Origin: Hyphomicrobiaceae bacterium
GTDB lineage: Bacteria; Pseudomonadota; Alphaproteobacteria; Rhizobiales; Hyphomicrobiaceae
DNA: 64,000 nucleotides
Assembly (NCBI GenBank): GCA_022844225.1
Contig: JALHMC010000013.1
Span: 1 to 64,000, forward strand
Reading direction: 5' to 3'
The position numbers and the translations under genes are program-made. Of this stretch, positions 1 to 9,139 are shown piece after piece (the stretch's first letter is position 1; each line of letters begins with the position of its first letter). The notes beneath the pieces were generated by a model, which made no database searches, had not been told where the DNA came from, and saw nothing but the letters and a program-made list of their open reading frames with translations.

Positions 1-1560
1 GCGGCTCTCCACCGGGGCGAGAAGATCGGCCTTGTTGGCCCCAACGGTGCCGGCAAGACGACGCTCTTTCGTATGATCGTCGGCGAGGACCAGCCCGACG
101 AGGGCCAGGTCTCGATCGATCGCGATGTCGTCGTCGGCTACTTCAGCCAGGACGTCGGTGAGATGGCGGGCCGCTCAGCCGTCTCCGAGGTAATGGACGG
201 CGCCGGTCCGGTCAGCGAGCTTGCGGACGAGCTAAAGGCGCTCGAGGCAGCCATGGCCGATCCCGACCGCTCCGACGAAATGGACGTGATCATCGCGCGC
301 TACGGTGAGGTACAGGCCCGCTTCGAGGAACTCGATGGCTATGCCATGGACGGCCGCGCACGTGAGGTGCTCGCGGGCCTTGGCTTCAGCCAGGAGATGA
401 TGGACGGCGACGTTGGCTCGCTGTCCGGCGGATGGAAGATGCGTGTGGCACTCGCTCGCATCTTGCTCATGCGGCCGGACGCCATGATCCTGGATGAGCC
501 CTCCAACCACCTCGACCTCGAAAGCCTGATCTGGCTCGAGCAGTTCCTCAGGGACTACGAGGGGATGCTGCTGATGACGTCGCACGATCGCGAATTCATG
601 CGGCGTATCGTGGGGAAAGTGCTCGAGATCGACGGCGGCAGCTTGACCACCTACTCCGGAGGCTACGAGTTTTACGAGCAGCAACGCGCGATCGCCGATC
701 GTCAGCAGCAGGCCCAGTTCGAACGCCAGCAGGCCATGCTCGCCAAGGAGATCAAGTTCATCGAACGGTTCAAGGCCCGTGCCTCGCACGCCGCGCAGGT
801 GCAGAGCCGTGTGAAGAAGCTCGATAAGATCGACCGTGTAGAGCCGCCGAAACGGCGCGAGACCGTGCTGTTCGACTTCCCGCCGGCGCCTCGGTCAGGT
901 GAGGATGTCGTCGCCCTAAAGTCCGTGCAAAAGCGCTATGGCAGTCTCACCGTCTATGACGGCCTCGACTTCATGATCCGCCGCCGCGAGCGCTGGTGCG
1001 TCATGGGGGTCAACGGCGCCGGAAAGTCGACGCTCTTGAAGCTGGTGGCGGGGGCTGCAACGCCCGACGGCGGCTCGGTCGCGGTCGGTGCCAGCGTCAA
1101 GATGGGCTACTTCGCCCAGCATGCCATGGATCTTCTCGACGGCGACAGAACCGTCTTCCAAACCCTCGAGGACGCGTTCCCGCAGGCGGGACAAGGACCG
1201 CTCAGAGCGCTGGCCGGCTGTTTTGGGTTTTCCAGCAACGAAGTCGAGAAGCGGTGCCGTGTGCTGTCCGGCGGCGAGAAGGCGCGCCTCGTGATGGCGT
1301 TGATGCTGTTCGATCCGCCGAATTTCCTCGTGCTCGACGAGCCGACCAATCATCTCGACTTGGCAACCAAAGAGATGCTGATCGCGGCGCTGGCGAACTA
1401 CGAGGGCACGATGCTGTTCGTGTCGCACGACCGCCACTTCCTTGCAGCCTTGTCCAACCGGGTGCTGGAGCTTACCCCGGAGGGTATTCACCAGTACGGC
1501 GGCGGCTACACCGAATACGTCGCTCGCACGGGACAGGAGGCTCCCGGCTTGCGCAGCTGA
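1..1560 (+). CDS. ABC-F family ATPase (5' end outside window)
   Basis: Soluble protein with two ABC ATPase domains and no membrane segments, as in the ABC-F family, whose members act on the ribosome and not in transport. The reading frame is open from base 1, so the true start lies upstream; the first Walker A (GPNGAGKTT) is within the first 25 visible residues, so only a short N-terminus is missing. Signature LSGG and Walker B ILDEPSNHLD follow, then a charged inter-domain linker (the tRNA-interacting segment of ABC-F proteins), then the second Walker A (GVNGAGKST), LSGGE and VLDEPTNHLD. The YheS/YbiT-like layout is clear, but I cannot assign a subfamily. An SDR gene follows after about 55 bases. 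Confidence 0.93.
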   Translation, partial: AALHRGEKIGLVGPNGAGKTTLFRMIVGEDQPDEGQVSIDRDVVVGYFSQDVGEMAGRSAVSEVMDGAGPVSELADELKALEAAMADPDRSDEMDVIIARYGEVQARFEELDGYAMDGRAREVLAGLGFSQEMMDGDVGSLSGGWKMRVALARILLMRPDAMILDEPSNHLDLESLIWLEQFLRDYEGMLLMTSHDREFMRRIVGKVLEIDGGSLTTYSGGYEFYEQQRAIADRQQQAQFERQQAMLAKEIKFIERFKARASHAAQVQSRVKKLDKIDRVEPPKRRETVLFDFPPAPRSGEDVVALKSVQKRYGSLTVYDGLDFMIRRRERWCVMGVNGAGKSTLLKLVAGAATPDGGSVAVGASVKMGYFAQHAMDLLDGDRTVFQTLEDAFPQAGQGPLRALAGCFGFSSNEVEKRCRVLSGGEKARLVMALMLFDPPNFLVLDEPTNHLDLATKEMLIAALANYEGTMLFVSHDRHFLAALSNRVLELTPEGIHQYGGGYTEYVARTGQEAPGLRS

Positions 1561-1615
1561 ATTGCATCGTCCCGTATGCCATTGTCCAGGTGGTTACACG
1601 GATCAGGAGGCGAGC

Positions 1616-2341
1616 ATGCAACGGCTTCAGGGACGCAGGATTCTCATTACGGGCGGCGCATCCGGGATCGGTCGCGCGACGGCTGAGCTGTTCGTACGCG
1701 AAGGCGCCGCCGTCGCCATCCTGGATCTCGATGCTAAGAGAGTCGCGGCGACTGCCGAGACTATCGGCTGCATGGGGACGCGCGCGGACGTGCGAGACGC
1801 CGCATCGCTGGCGTCCGCGGCAGCTGAAGCCGCTGCTGCCATCGGCGGCATCGATGGCCTCGTCAATGCCGCTGGCATCTTCTCCGCCACAGGGCTCGAC
1901 GACACCACCCCAGAGGAGTTTGCGCGCATCCTCGCCGTCAACCTCACGGGTACGTTTCTCGCGATCCAGGCGACGGCTCCGTTCTTGAGAACGGCCGGCG
2001 CAGGCACAGTCATCAACATCGCATCCGGCGTCGGGCTCCTGCCGACCGGCCCCAACAGCACGGCCTATGTCGCATCCAAGGGCGGGGTCATCGCCATGAC
2101 CAAGGCGATCGCCATGGAGCTGGCACCCGCCATTCGGGTGAACGTCGTCTGTCCAGGTGCCGTCGAAACGCCGATGACTGCCGGTTTCATCCGCGACAAT
2201 GCCGTCGCCGCCCGGTATGCACTCCGCCGACCCGGTCAACCGGACGAACTCGCCGCCGCGATCCTATTCCTGACCTCGGATGAATCATCCTTCATCACGG
2301 GCACGACACTCGCCGTCGATGGCGGACGCACCTATCACTGA
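1616..2341 (+). CDS. SDR family NAD(P)-dependent oxidoreductase
   Basis: A 241-residue classical short-chain dehydrogenase. The N-terminal nucleotide-binding motif is TGGASGIG, an NAG motif (NAAGI) follows, and the catalytic Ser and YxxxK are present (IASG ... YVASKG). The C-terminus VDGGRTYH is typical of FabG-like enzymes. The ATG start is preceded by a good ribosome binding site (CAGGAGG). The substrate is not evident from sequence; a sugar, alcohol or acyl oxidoreductase are all possible. It may be cotranscribed with the ABC-F gene, but no functional link is visible. Confidence 0.9.
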   Translation: MQRLQGRRILITGGASGIGRATAELFVREGAAVAILDLDAKRVAATAETIGCMGTRADVRDAASLASAAAEAAAAIGGIDGLVNAAGIFSATGLDDTTPEEFARILAVNLTGTFLAIQATAPFLRTAGAGTVINIASGVGLLPTGPNSTAYVASKGGVIAMTKAIAMELAPAIRVNVVCPGAVETPMTAGFIRDNAVAARYALRRPGQPDELAAAILFLTSDESSFITGTTLAVDGGRTYH

Positions 2342-2460
2342 CGTGCGTGCGTTTCAGTACGGTACGCGATCTGCTAGATTGCGCTTTCAAATCATGAGCC
2401 GCCGTGCTCGTGGGGCAGGCAAGCGCCGCCGCCCGCGCTGCGGCATCCGGAGCCTCCAGA

Positions 2461-3951
2461 ATGACCGCCACCTCTACAATATCGACCGCCCCCCGGCGCA
2501 AGTCCGCAAGCCTTCTCAAAGGGGCCACCGGAGACTGGGAAATCGTCGTCGGCATGGAGGTGCACGCCCAGGTCAATTCCAAGGCAAAGCTCTTCTCCGG
2601 TGCGTCCACCGCCTTCGGCGGCGCACCGAATAGCCACGTCTCACTGGTTGACGCGGCGATGCCCGGCATGCTGCCCGTGATCAATCGCGAGTGCGTGGCG
2701 CAGGCCGTCCGGTCCGGTCTGGGTCTCAACGCGAGGATCAACCTCATCAGCGTCTTCGATCGCAAGAACTACTTCTATCCCGACCTGCCGCAGGGCTACC
2801 AGATCAGCCAGTACAAGCAACCCGTGGTGGGCGAGGGCGAGGTCGAGATCGAGGTCGACGGCGAGACCTTCAAGGTCGGCATCGAGCGCCTCCATCTCGA
2901 GCAGGACGCTGGTAAATCGATCCACGACCAGAGCCCGGAGTATTCCCTGGTCGACCTTAATCGCTCCGGCGTCGCGTTGATGGAGATCGTCTCGCGGCCC
3001 GACATCCGCTCGGCGAAGGAGGCTCAGGCTTACGTCTCTAAGCTGCGAACGATTTTGCGCTATCTCGGCACCTGCGACGGCGACATGGAGAAGGGCAACC
3101 TGCGCGCCGACGTCAACGTCTCCGTCCGCAAGCCGGGTGAACCGCTCGGCACACGGTGCGAGATCAAGAACGTCAACTCGATCCGCTTCATCGGGCAGGC
3201 CGTCGAGGTCGAGGCGCGCCGCCAGATCGCCATCCTCGAGGACGGCGGCACCATCGACCAGGAGACGCGCCTGTTCGACCCGAACCGCGGCGAGACCCGC
3301 TCAATGCGCTCGAAGGAAGAGGCGCACGACTACCGCTATTTCCCCGACCCCGACCTTCTGCCGCTTGAGCTCGAGCAGGCCTGGGTCAACGAGTTGGCCA
3401 AGGGCCTGCCCGAGCTTCCCGACGCCAAGCACGCGCGTTTCATGCGGGAATACGGCCTGTCGAGCTACGATGCCGACGTGCTCACCGCAGATCGCCAGAG
3501 CGCCGACTATTTCGAGCGCGTCGCCAGGGGACGCGACGGGAAAGTGGCCGCCAACTGGGTGGTGAACGAATTGTTCGGAAGATTGAACAAGGAAGGCGGT
3601 GACATCGAGCATTCGCCCGTCTCGGCAGCGCAACTCGCGGCCATACTCGACCTGATCGCCTCCGGCACCATCTCGGGAAAGATCGCCAAGGAGGTGTTCG
3701 AGATCGTCTGGAACGAGGGTGGCGATCCGGCCGAGATCGTCGATAAGCGAGGCCTGCGCCAAGTCACCGACACAGGCGCCATCGAAACGGCGATCGACGA
3801 GATCATTGCGAAGAACCCGGACAAGGTGGAGCAGGTCAAGGCCAAGCCCACCATGCTCGGATGGTTCGTGGGACAGGTCATGAAGGCGTCCGGCGGCAAG
3901 GCGAACCCCCAAGCCGTCAACGACCTCCTGAAGCAGAAACTCGGTATTTGA
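2461..3951 (+). CDS. gatB: Asp-tRNA(Asn)/Glu-tRNA(Gln) amidotransferase subunit B
   Basis: GatB activates the misacylated tRNA side chain with ATP inside the GatCAB complex, giving Gln-tRNA and Asn-tRNA. The protein is 496 residues, the usual family length. It starts the GatB core with [12 protein letters not shown], has the conserved [10 protein letters not shown] and KNVNSIRF segments, and ends with the YqeY-like tail domain ([20 protein letters not shown]). A GTG further upstream would add 19 residues, but the ATG used here has a GGAG at proper spacing. gatA and gatC are not in the window. The next gene starts 5 bases after the stop, suggesting cotranscription with two metabolic genes. Confidence 0.97.
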   Translation: MTATSTISTAPRRKSASLLKGATGDWEIVVGMEVHAQVNSKAKLFSGASTAFGGAPNSHVSLVDAAMPGMLPVINRECVAQAVRSGLGLNARINLISVFDRKNYFYPDLPQGYQISQYKQPVVGEGEVEIEVDGETFKVGIERLHLEQDAGKSIHDQSPEYSLVDLNRSGVALMEIVSRPDIRSAKEAQAYVSKLRTILRYLGTCDGDMEKGNLRADVNVSVRKPGEPLGTRCEIKNVNSIRFIGQAVEVEARRQIAILEDGGTIDQETRLFDPNRGETRSMRSKEEAHDYRYFPDPDLLPLELEQAWVNELAKGLPELPDAKHARFMREYGLSSYDADVLTADRQSADYFERVARGRDGKVAANWVVNELFGRLNKEGGDIEHSPVSAAQLAAILDLIASGTISGKIAKEVFEIVWNEGGDPAEIVDKRGLRQVTDTGAIETAIDEIIAKNPDKVEQVKAKPTMLGWFVGQVMKASGGKANPQAVNDLLKQKLGI

Positions 3952-3956
3952 GCCGC

Positions 3957-4814
3957 ATGACGGACATCTACAAATGGCTCTATGGGAGCCGGGGACGCGC
4001 GGCGGTCCGAAATCCACTGCCGCCACTGCCGGAGGTCCTTGAGCCTTATACGTCAGCGATCGGCGCAACAGTCTTGCCGGTCGTGGGTGCGGCCGTTATC
4101 GACGGCCCGCCGAGTGGGCCGTCGAGTTGCCAGCTCGGTGGTCGCCCATGGTGGCCGCGAGGGCGCACGTTTCCCCACGGTAAGGGTGGTGTTCCGCTGT
4201 ATCTGCTGGCTCAAATTAATTTTGCCGAGTTGCCTGCGCTGTCGCCACTTCCCACGTCGGGCCTATTGCAGATCTTCATAGGCGGCGGCGATCTTTACGG
4301 CGCGAATCTCGACGATCTCACCGCGCCGGCAGACTTCGCCTGCGTCTATCATGACGATCTGGCCGCTGCCGTTGACACGCGGATTGCCCCAAAAGCCTTG
4401 GTCGACGGCGTTTATTCGCCTCTCGAGGCACCCTTGGAGCCCCGCGCGCTTTCGTTCCAGATCGACCAGATGGTCGTCGACCTAAGCGATTACCGTTTCG
4501 AGCGCCTGCTGCCCGAGATCGCCGCTGACGAGACGTTGACCGAGGCGTACGCCGAGTGGACGACAGGCGAGGCCGCGGTATCGGCGATCCGCCTGGGCGG
4601 GTATCCGACATTCACTCAGGACGATCCGCGCCGGTGGCGTGAACACGCGAATTATAGCCACTATGCAAAGATCGGGGATTTCGCGCTGATGACGATCGAT
4701 ACGACGGCCGGTGTGATGTGGGGTGATGCGGGCGCGGCGCAGTTCTTGATGCACGAGCAGGATCTGCTGAAGAGGGATTTCTCCCGCGTGATCTACAACT
4801 GGGACTGTTGTTGA
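3957..4814 (+). CDS. DUF1963 (YwqG-like) protein
   Basis: A 285-residue soluble protein with the hallmarks of the YwqG/DUF1963 family: an LGGRPWWP-type motif, then PLYLLAQINFAELP, then a GLLQIFIGG segment, and a C-terminal half with LGGYP and a MWGDAGAAQFL-like ending. Family members have no established biochemical activity. It starts 5 bases after the gatB stop and its own stop is 2 bases before the next ATG, so the three genes look like one transcript. An ATG inside the end of gatB in the same frame would give a longer form, but the chosen start matches the family better. Confidence 0.82.
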   Translation: MTDIYKWLYGSRGRAAVRNPLPPLPEVLEPYTSAIGATVLPVVGAAVIDGPPSGPSSCQLGGRPWWPRGRTFPHGKGGVPLYLLAQINFAELPALSPLPTSGLLQIFIGGGDLYGANLDDLTAPADFACVYHDDLAAAVDTRIAPKALVDGVYSPLEAPLEPRALSFQIDQMVVDLSDYRFERLLPEIAADETLTEAYAEWTTGEAAVSAIRLGGYPTFTQDDPRRWREHANYSHYAKIGDFALMTIDTTAGVMWGDAGAAQFLMHEQDLLKRDFSRVIYNWDCC

Positions 4815-4816
4815 GG

Positions 4817-5602
4817 ATGTCAGCCTCGGATCCGCAACGCCTCGCCGATCTCCTGGCCATCGCCCGCCGGAGTAGCCAGCAGATTCGCGGGCTGCCCGCC
4901 GCTCTGATCCCCGCCTCGAATGCCGAAGGCTACGCGGTCAATGAGCTGGTGGCCGAGTATCTGGATTGGTCCCGGCTCGGCTGGAAGATCGCGGCGACGA
5001 CAACACTTATGCAGAAGCGCCTTCGCACCACGGGGCCGATCTACGGCATCACGTACGACCGCTTCGCGGCTGAATCGCCGGCCCGCTTCAGTCACGCCAC
5101 GTTGCTCGATCCTCTCGTCGAGTGCGAGTTCTTCTTCCGGCTGGGTCGCGCGCTGCCAGCTCGTGCCGCTGCCTACGAGCCCGACGAGGTCGCGGATGCC
5201 GTGGCCACGGTCCATGCCGGCATCGAGGTTGCCGAATGCCGGTTCCCCCTCGACGCGCTTCCCTCCGTCCCAGCGATCCTGGCAGATGGTGCAGCGAGCG
5301 GTCGCTACGTTATCGGACCCGAGATCCCCGGATGGCGTGAACGCGACTTGGCCGCGATGCCCGTGGTGCTCGAGGTCGACGGTGTGGTCCGCCGAACGGG
5401 CCATGGCGCCGACGTGATGGGGCATCCGCTGGCACCGCTGGTCTGGCTCGCCAACGCCCGCCGAGCATGGGGCGATGGCTTGGCCGAAGGTGCACTGATC
5501 TCGACCGGGACGGCGACCGGAATGCTGTTGGCGAAGCCCGGCGAGCGCATGCGGACCCGGTTCGGCAACGATACCGCCGTCGAGGTCGCCTTCGAGGCCT
5601 GA
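4817..5602 (+). CDS. 2-keto-4-pentenoate hydratase-like (FAH superfamily) protein
   Basis: A 261-residue protein resembling 2-oxopent-4-enoate hydratase and 2-oxohepta-4-ene-1,7-dioate hydratase. These add water to, or decarboxylate, 2-oxo acids from meta-cleavage of aromatic rings using a divalent metal. Visible features are WKIAATTTLMQ, the metal-ligand region LVECEFFFRLG, AGIEVAECRF, and the end motif LISTGTATGM. Two TTG codons just upstream could serve as starts, but the ATG is preferred. No other aromatic-degradation gene sits nearby, so the physiological substrate is unknown. Confidence 0.85.
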   Translation: MSASDPQRLADLLAIARRSSQQIRGLPAALIPASNAEGYAVNELVAEYLDWSRLGWKIAATTTLMQKRLRTTGPIYGITYDRFAAESPARFSHATLLDPLVECEFFFRLGRALPARAAAYEPDEVADAVATVHAGIEVAECRFPLDALPSVPAILADGAASGRYVIGPEIPGWRERDLAAMPVVLEVDGVVRRTGHGADVMGHPLAPLVWLANARRAWGDGLAEGALISTGTATGMLLAKPGERMRTRFGNDTAVEVAFEA

Positions 5603-5628
5603 GCCCCGCTGGCTGTTGTCATAAATCT

Positions 5629-5649
5629 CTAACCGATACTGAGGGTTAG
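5629..5649. repeat. Perfect short inverted repeat upstream of hemolysin III gene
   Basis: CTAACC and GGTTAG are separated by 9 bases, about 40 bases before the next start codon. It could be a weak operator or part of the leader. A 6-base arm also occurs by chance, so this is only noted. Confidence 0.2.
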
Positions 5650-5686
5650 GGTCGCTCGACACGAGATTTCGCGCTATCATTTGCAG

Positions 5687-6322
5687 ATGAGCCTGCATCC
5701 AACACAGCGTGAGGTACTTGCCGATCACATCGTCCACGTGATCGGGATGGCGGGTGGGCTCGTCGCGGCAGTTGGGCTTCTAACCTGGGCCACACGCAAC
5801 CTGCCGGCGCCTTCAACCGTGGCCCTTGCCATCTACTGCGCAGGCTTGTTGGCCATGCTCGGCTGCTCCGGTGCGTATCACATGCTGTCCGTACCAGCCT
5901 GGAAGCCGACGCTACGCCGGCTGGACCATGCGGCTATTTTCTTGAAGATCGCCGGCACCTACACGCCGTTCGCCCTGGTCAAGATGGGCGGGACCGCGGG
6001 CCTCTCGTTGTTCGCGGCGGTCTGGGTTGTGGCCCTTGCCGGGGCCGCGGCTAAGCTTTTCCTCTCGGCTCAGTGGGACCGGCTCGCGATCGGCCTCTAT
6101 CTGGCATTGGGGTGGTCCGGCGTGGCCACGCTGCAGCCGCTCGTTTCGGCGATTGATTTCGGCGCCCTGGTCCTCCTCGCGGCGGGCGGTATCATCTACT
6201 CGCTCGGCGTTGTCTTCTTCCTCTGGACCGGATTGCGCTACCAGAATGCCATCTGGCACGGGTTCGTGTTACTTGGCACCGCCTGTCATTTCGGTGCCGT
6301 GGCACTCGCCGTCGCCAACTGA
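5687..6322 (+). CDS. Hemolysin III family (PAQR-like) membrane protein
   Basis: A 211-residue, seven-segment integral membrane protein of the HlyIII/YqfA family in the PAQR superfamily. Conserved features are the start EVLADHIVHVIG, the SGAYHML motif after the second helix, RRLDHAAIFLKIAGTYTPF in the middle, and a final helix with WHGFVLLGTACHF. The conserved Ser/His/Asp residues match the metal site proposed for PAQR enzymes. The true role in bacteria is uncertain (membrane homeostasis has been proposed) and a haemolytic function should not be assumed. A TTG 6 bases upstream is an alternative start. Confidence 0.88.
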   Translation: MSLHPTQREVLADHIVHVIGMAGGLVAAVGLLTWATRNLPAPSTVALAIYCAGLLAMLGCSGAYHMLSVPAWKPTLRRLDHAAIFLKIAGTYTPFALVKMGGTAGLSLFAAVWVVALAGAAAKLFLSAQWDRLAIGLYLALGWSGVATLQPLVSAIDFGALVLLAAGGIIYSLGVVFFLWTGLRYQNAIWHGFVLLGTACHFGAVALAVAN

Positions 6323-6327
6323 ACGGG

Positions 6328-7428
6328 CTAGCGCAGTGGCAGCTTCAACTCGAACCGGCCCTTAACGTTCGTGTGGTCGCTGCCGGTTGACTGCTCGAGG
6401 TCGGTCGTGACGCTGAGCGAGTAGGCGTCGGGCCTTGCCAAGGTCACGCCACCGCCGACGCTGCGCGTCGTGTCGGTCGAACCGTGGGCTGCTGCCTCGC
6501 TGGCTGGGCTGATGTCGAGCGCGCTCTTCAAAGACAGGAAGGGCTCCACTTTTACCCCGCCGCCGATTTCGACCGGTCGACTGACCTTTGGCGTAAGTGC
6601 CAGTGTGCTTTTCTCGATCGCCCTGCCGCCCCCGGTCGCCGGCGCCTCGTCCACTCCGTGCGCCACACTGGCCATGGGCGTCAGCACGAGACCCTCATAG
6701 CTGAAGCTGCCCTTGACGCGAGCCGTGACGGCACTTTGCGTCGTTACGAGCCCGCCCCCTTGCAGGCCATGGCTTTCACCCCACTGCGCCTTGCCGTCGA
6801 GCGTTACGGGCGACCACGGCTTGATGGCAAAGTAGGCTGCAAGGCGTGTGTCCTGCTGCAGTACTCGACCTTCGTCGACGATCTCGGCGGACATGCCGAC
6901 CAAGGCGCCCCGTGCCAGCTTGTAATCGGCACCGATGGTCCCTCGTTTCGTTTCGGTGGTGTCACCCTCGAGTCCTTTGACGTGCACCCTGCTCCAAACA
7001 TCGAGCGCGGCTGGTGGGCTTTGTATGGGCTTTGGGATCGCTAGCCCCTTCGGAGCCAGTGCCTTCGCGTCCTCGATCTTTTGACTGGTCCGTCGGGACT
7101 GATAGCTACCGAGATGCTGTAGGCTTGTGGTCAGGTCGAGGCTCTCCTCTGCGGGCTTGACCGCAACTGGTAACGTCGCCCAGTCCTGCCCGATCCACGG
7201 CTTGTCGCCGAGACGTCCGTCGAGGCGACCCCGCGTTGGATCATCCTCCAGGAGAGCATCGAGCCGAGTTCGCCGCGCTTCGTCCGCGCTTGCGCAATCC
7301 GGACAGGAGCCGTCCGTCGCGTGCGCTTGCGCGTTCCAATCGATCCCGGGCAACGCCGCAAGTGCCGCCAGCGCAACCCGGATGCCGAGCCGGCCAAGCC
7401 GCCGCCCCGTCTTAACGCGATACATCAT
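6328..7428 (-). CDS. Exported beta-rich protein, probably outer membrane associated
   Basis: I do not recognise a family. The 366-residue product begins with a basic stretch and a hydrophobic segment (VALAALAALP) ending AQAHA, a credible Sec signal peptide. A short segment with CPDC follows, then a region rich in alternating polar and hydrophobic strands (YKLARGALVGMSAEIVDEG, GKAQWGESHG) ending in GRFELKLPLR. Alternating strands and a basic aromatic-poor C-terminus suggest a beta barrel or an autotransporter-like domain. Two adjacent ATG codons are possible starts, neither with a strong ribosome site. It converges with the hemolysin III gene, 5 bases apart. Confidence 0.7.
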   Translation of the reverse strand: MMYRVKTGRRLGRLGIRVALAALAALPGIDWNAQAHATDGSCPDCASADEARRTRLDALLEDDPTRGRLDGRLGDKPWIGQDWATLPVAVKPAEESLDLTTSLQHLGSYQSRRTSQKIEDAKALAPKGLAIPKPIQSPPAALDVWSRVHVKGLEGDTTETKRGTIGADYKLARGALVGMSAEIVDEGRVLQQDTRLAAYFAIKPWSPVTLDGKAQWGESHGLQGGGLVTTQSAVTARVKGSFSYEGLVLTPMASVAHGVDEAPATGGGRAIEKSTLALTPKVSRPVEIGGGVKVEPFLSLKSALDISPASEAAAHGSTDTTRSVGGGVTLARPDAYSLSVTTDLEQSTGSDHTNVKGRFELKLPLR

Positions 7429-7545
7429 GCTGATGTGACTTAGGCAGCGAATGGGGTAATGATTTGGCGACGAGGCAGGCGCGTCAGCCGCTGTCCGCAA
7501 CCGCGCCGATCGGTCGCTCTTTTCCTCGTAGCCGGTGAAACTTGC

Positions 7546-8226
7546 TCACCCGCGCATAATCAGTCCCGGCAACTCGGCGAGCGAACGCAACTCAGCGTCG
7601 GGTTGCCCGGGGAGCCGCTCGGGGCGCTGACCATAGCGATTGCACCAGAACACCCGCATGCCGAATGCCGACGCGGCCCAAGCGTCCCAAGAATTCGACG
7701 ACTGGAATGCGATGCTACCCGCGGGGACGCCGAGAAGGTCGACGCACCTTTGGTAGACTTTGCCGGCGGGCTTGAAGATGCCCACCTCCTCGACCGAGAT
7801 GACGTAATCGAGAAGATCAACGAGGCCAGCGCTCTCGATTGCGCTTGTCAGCATGTGCGGCGAGCCGTTCGACAGGATTGCCGTCTTGTAGCCATCCGCC
7901 TTGAGCTTCCGAAGGACGCTGGGCACCTCCGGGAAGGTCAAGAGCTTCAAGTAGAGGTTCATTAGACGTTGGCGTAGGACGGGATCGGCTAGACCGAGGG
8001 TGTCGAGCGTGTAGTCGAGGGCCTCTCCCGTTACTTGCCAGAAATCGACGTGAAGTCCCTGCATCCCGCGCAGCCACGTGTACTGCAGCTGCTTGTCGCG
8101 CCAGAGTGTCGTGACCGCCGCCGTCTTGTCGCCGAGGACGTCCCGGCAGCCCGCCGCCGCCGAAGCAAAATCGAACAGCGTGCCGTAAGCATCGAAGACG
8201 CAGGCCTTGACGGGAATGCGGGTCAT
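7546..8226 (-). CDS. (S)-2-haloacid dehalogenase (HAD type II)
   Basis: A 226-residue HAD hydrolase that converts L-2-haloacids to D-2-hydroxyacids through an ester on the nucleophile Asp. The nine residues known for the L-DEX active site all have counterparts at matching spacing: D12 and T16 (FDAYGTLFD), R43, S119 (LSNGSP), K152 and Y158 (FKPAGKVY), S176, N178 and D181 (SSNSWD). That makes the dehalogenase call stronger than for a generic HAD protein. Length fits the family (about 220-230). It stands alone, with a GST gene upstream on the same strand. Natural substrates could be haloacetates or halopropionates. Confidence 0.88.
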   Translation of the reverse strand: MTRIPVKACVFDAYGTLFDFASAAAGCRDVLGDKTAAVTTLWRDKQLQYTWLRGMQGLHVDFWQVTGEALDYTLDTLGLADPVLRQRLMNLYLKLLTFPEVPSVLRKLKADGYKTAILSNGSPHMLTSAIESAGLVDLLDYVISVEEVGIFKPAGKVYQRCVDLLGVPAGSIAFQSSNSWDAWAASAFGMRVFWCNRYGQRPERLPGQPDAELRSLAELPGLIMRG

Positions 8227-8366
8227 ATCGTCGGTCTCCGGTCGCTCGCAGTCTTCTGTTTACTGCTTAACCCGATGCGCGTGCCAGAGTTAAAGTTGGA
8301 CGGGGCTCAGCACCCAACACGCCGGGCGTGGCTGACGTTTCCACACCCGGCGGTTGTGGTGGCGAA

Positions 8367-9050
8367 TCAGGCCTTGACCGCGAGATGCCGGAACATATTG
8401 CGGCGGGCCTCATCATCGAGGTCAGTCTTCCAGGTGAACTTGTCTTTCAGCGCGAGGGCCTTCTGCGCTGCGGGTTTCGCCTCGATCTCGTCGACCAACC
8501 GCTTCAGGTGCGGCAGCTTTCCGAAGGCCTCTTTGTCGAGGACGAACGGGATCATGCGGGCCCATCCCCACACGTCCATGTCGACGATGGTGTAGGTGTC
8601 GGCGACCATGTATTTCCGCGCGGCGAGGTGGTCGTTGAGTATCGAGTAGTGGCGCATCGCCTCGAAACGGTAGCGGTTGGTCGCGTAGGGGATCTTCTCC
8701 GGTGCCATGTGCTGGAAGTGCACCGACTGTCCTGAGAAAGGACCGACCCCGGTTGCGACGAACATGAGCCACGACAAGAGCTGGCCCCTGTTCGCAGGTG
8801 ACGCTGGCGGCAGGAACTTGCCCGTCTTCTCGGCGAGGTAGAGCAGAATGGCGTTGCTGTCGAAAACCGTCGCATGCCCGTCGACAATGACGGGGACCTT
8901 CGCATTCGGGTTGACCTTCAGGAACTCGGGCTTGTGCTGGTCGCCCTTGCGCGTATCCACTGGAATCGCTTCGTAGGCAACGCCGGCCTCCTCGAGAAAC
9001 AGCGCAACCTTCATCGGGTTCGGTGCGCCCGAAAAATAGAACTTGATCAT
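8367..9050 (-). CDS. Glutathione S-transferase family protein
   Basis: A 227-residue cytosolic GST. The N-terminal thioredoxin-fold domain starts MIKFYFSGAPNPMKV and has NPNAKVPVIVD with the cis-proline and VFDSNAILLYLAEK for glutathione binding. The C-terminal helical domain follows, with YTIVDMDVWGWARM matching the N-capping motif. An in-frame extension of 49 residues exists upstream, but the ATG used has TTGGAG at proper spacing. The next gene on this strand, about 140 bases away, is the haloacid dehalogenase, so both may serve detoxification; that link is inference. Confidence 0.9.
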   Translation of the reverse strand: MIKFYFSGAPNPMKVALFLEEAGVAYEAIPVDTRKGDQHKPEFLKVNPNAKVPVIVDGHATVFDSNAILLYLAEKTGKFLPPASPANRGQLLSWLMFVATGVGPFSGQSVHFQHMAPEKIPYATNRYRFEAMRHYSILNDHLAARKYMVADTYTIVDMDVWGWARMIPFVLDKEAFGKLPHLKRLVDEIEAKPAAQKALALKDKFTWKTDLDDEARRNMFRHLAVKA

Positions 9051-9139
9051 GCGAGTTTTTCTCCAAGTAAGGGCAGGCGCCTGAGTGCGCCGCCCCGAGC
9101 GATGGGCTCGCCGCCGACTGAACGGGCGCACCCGAGCGG

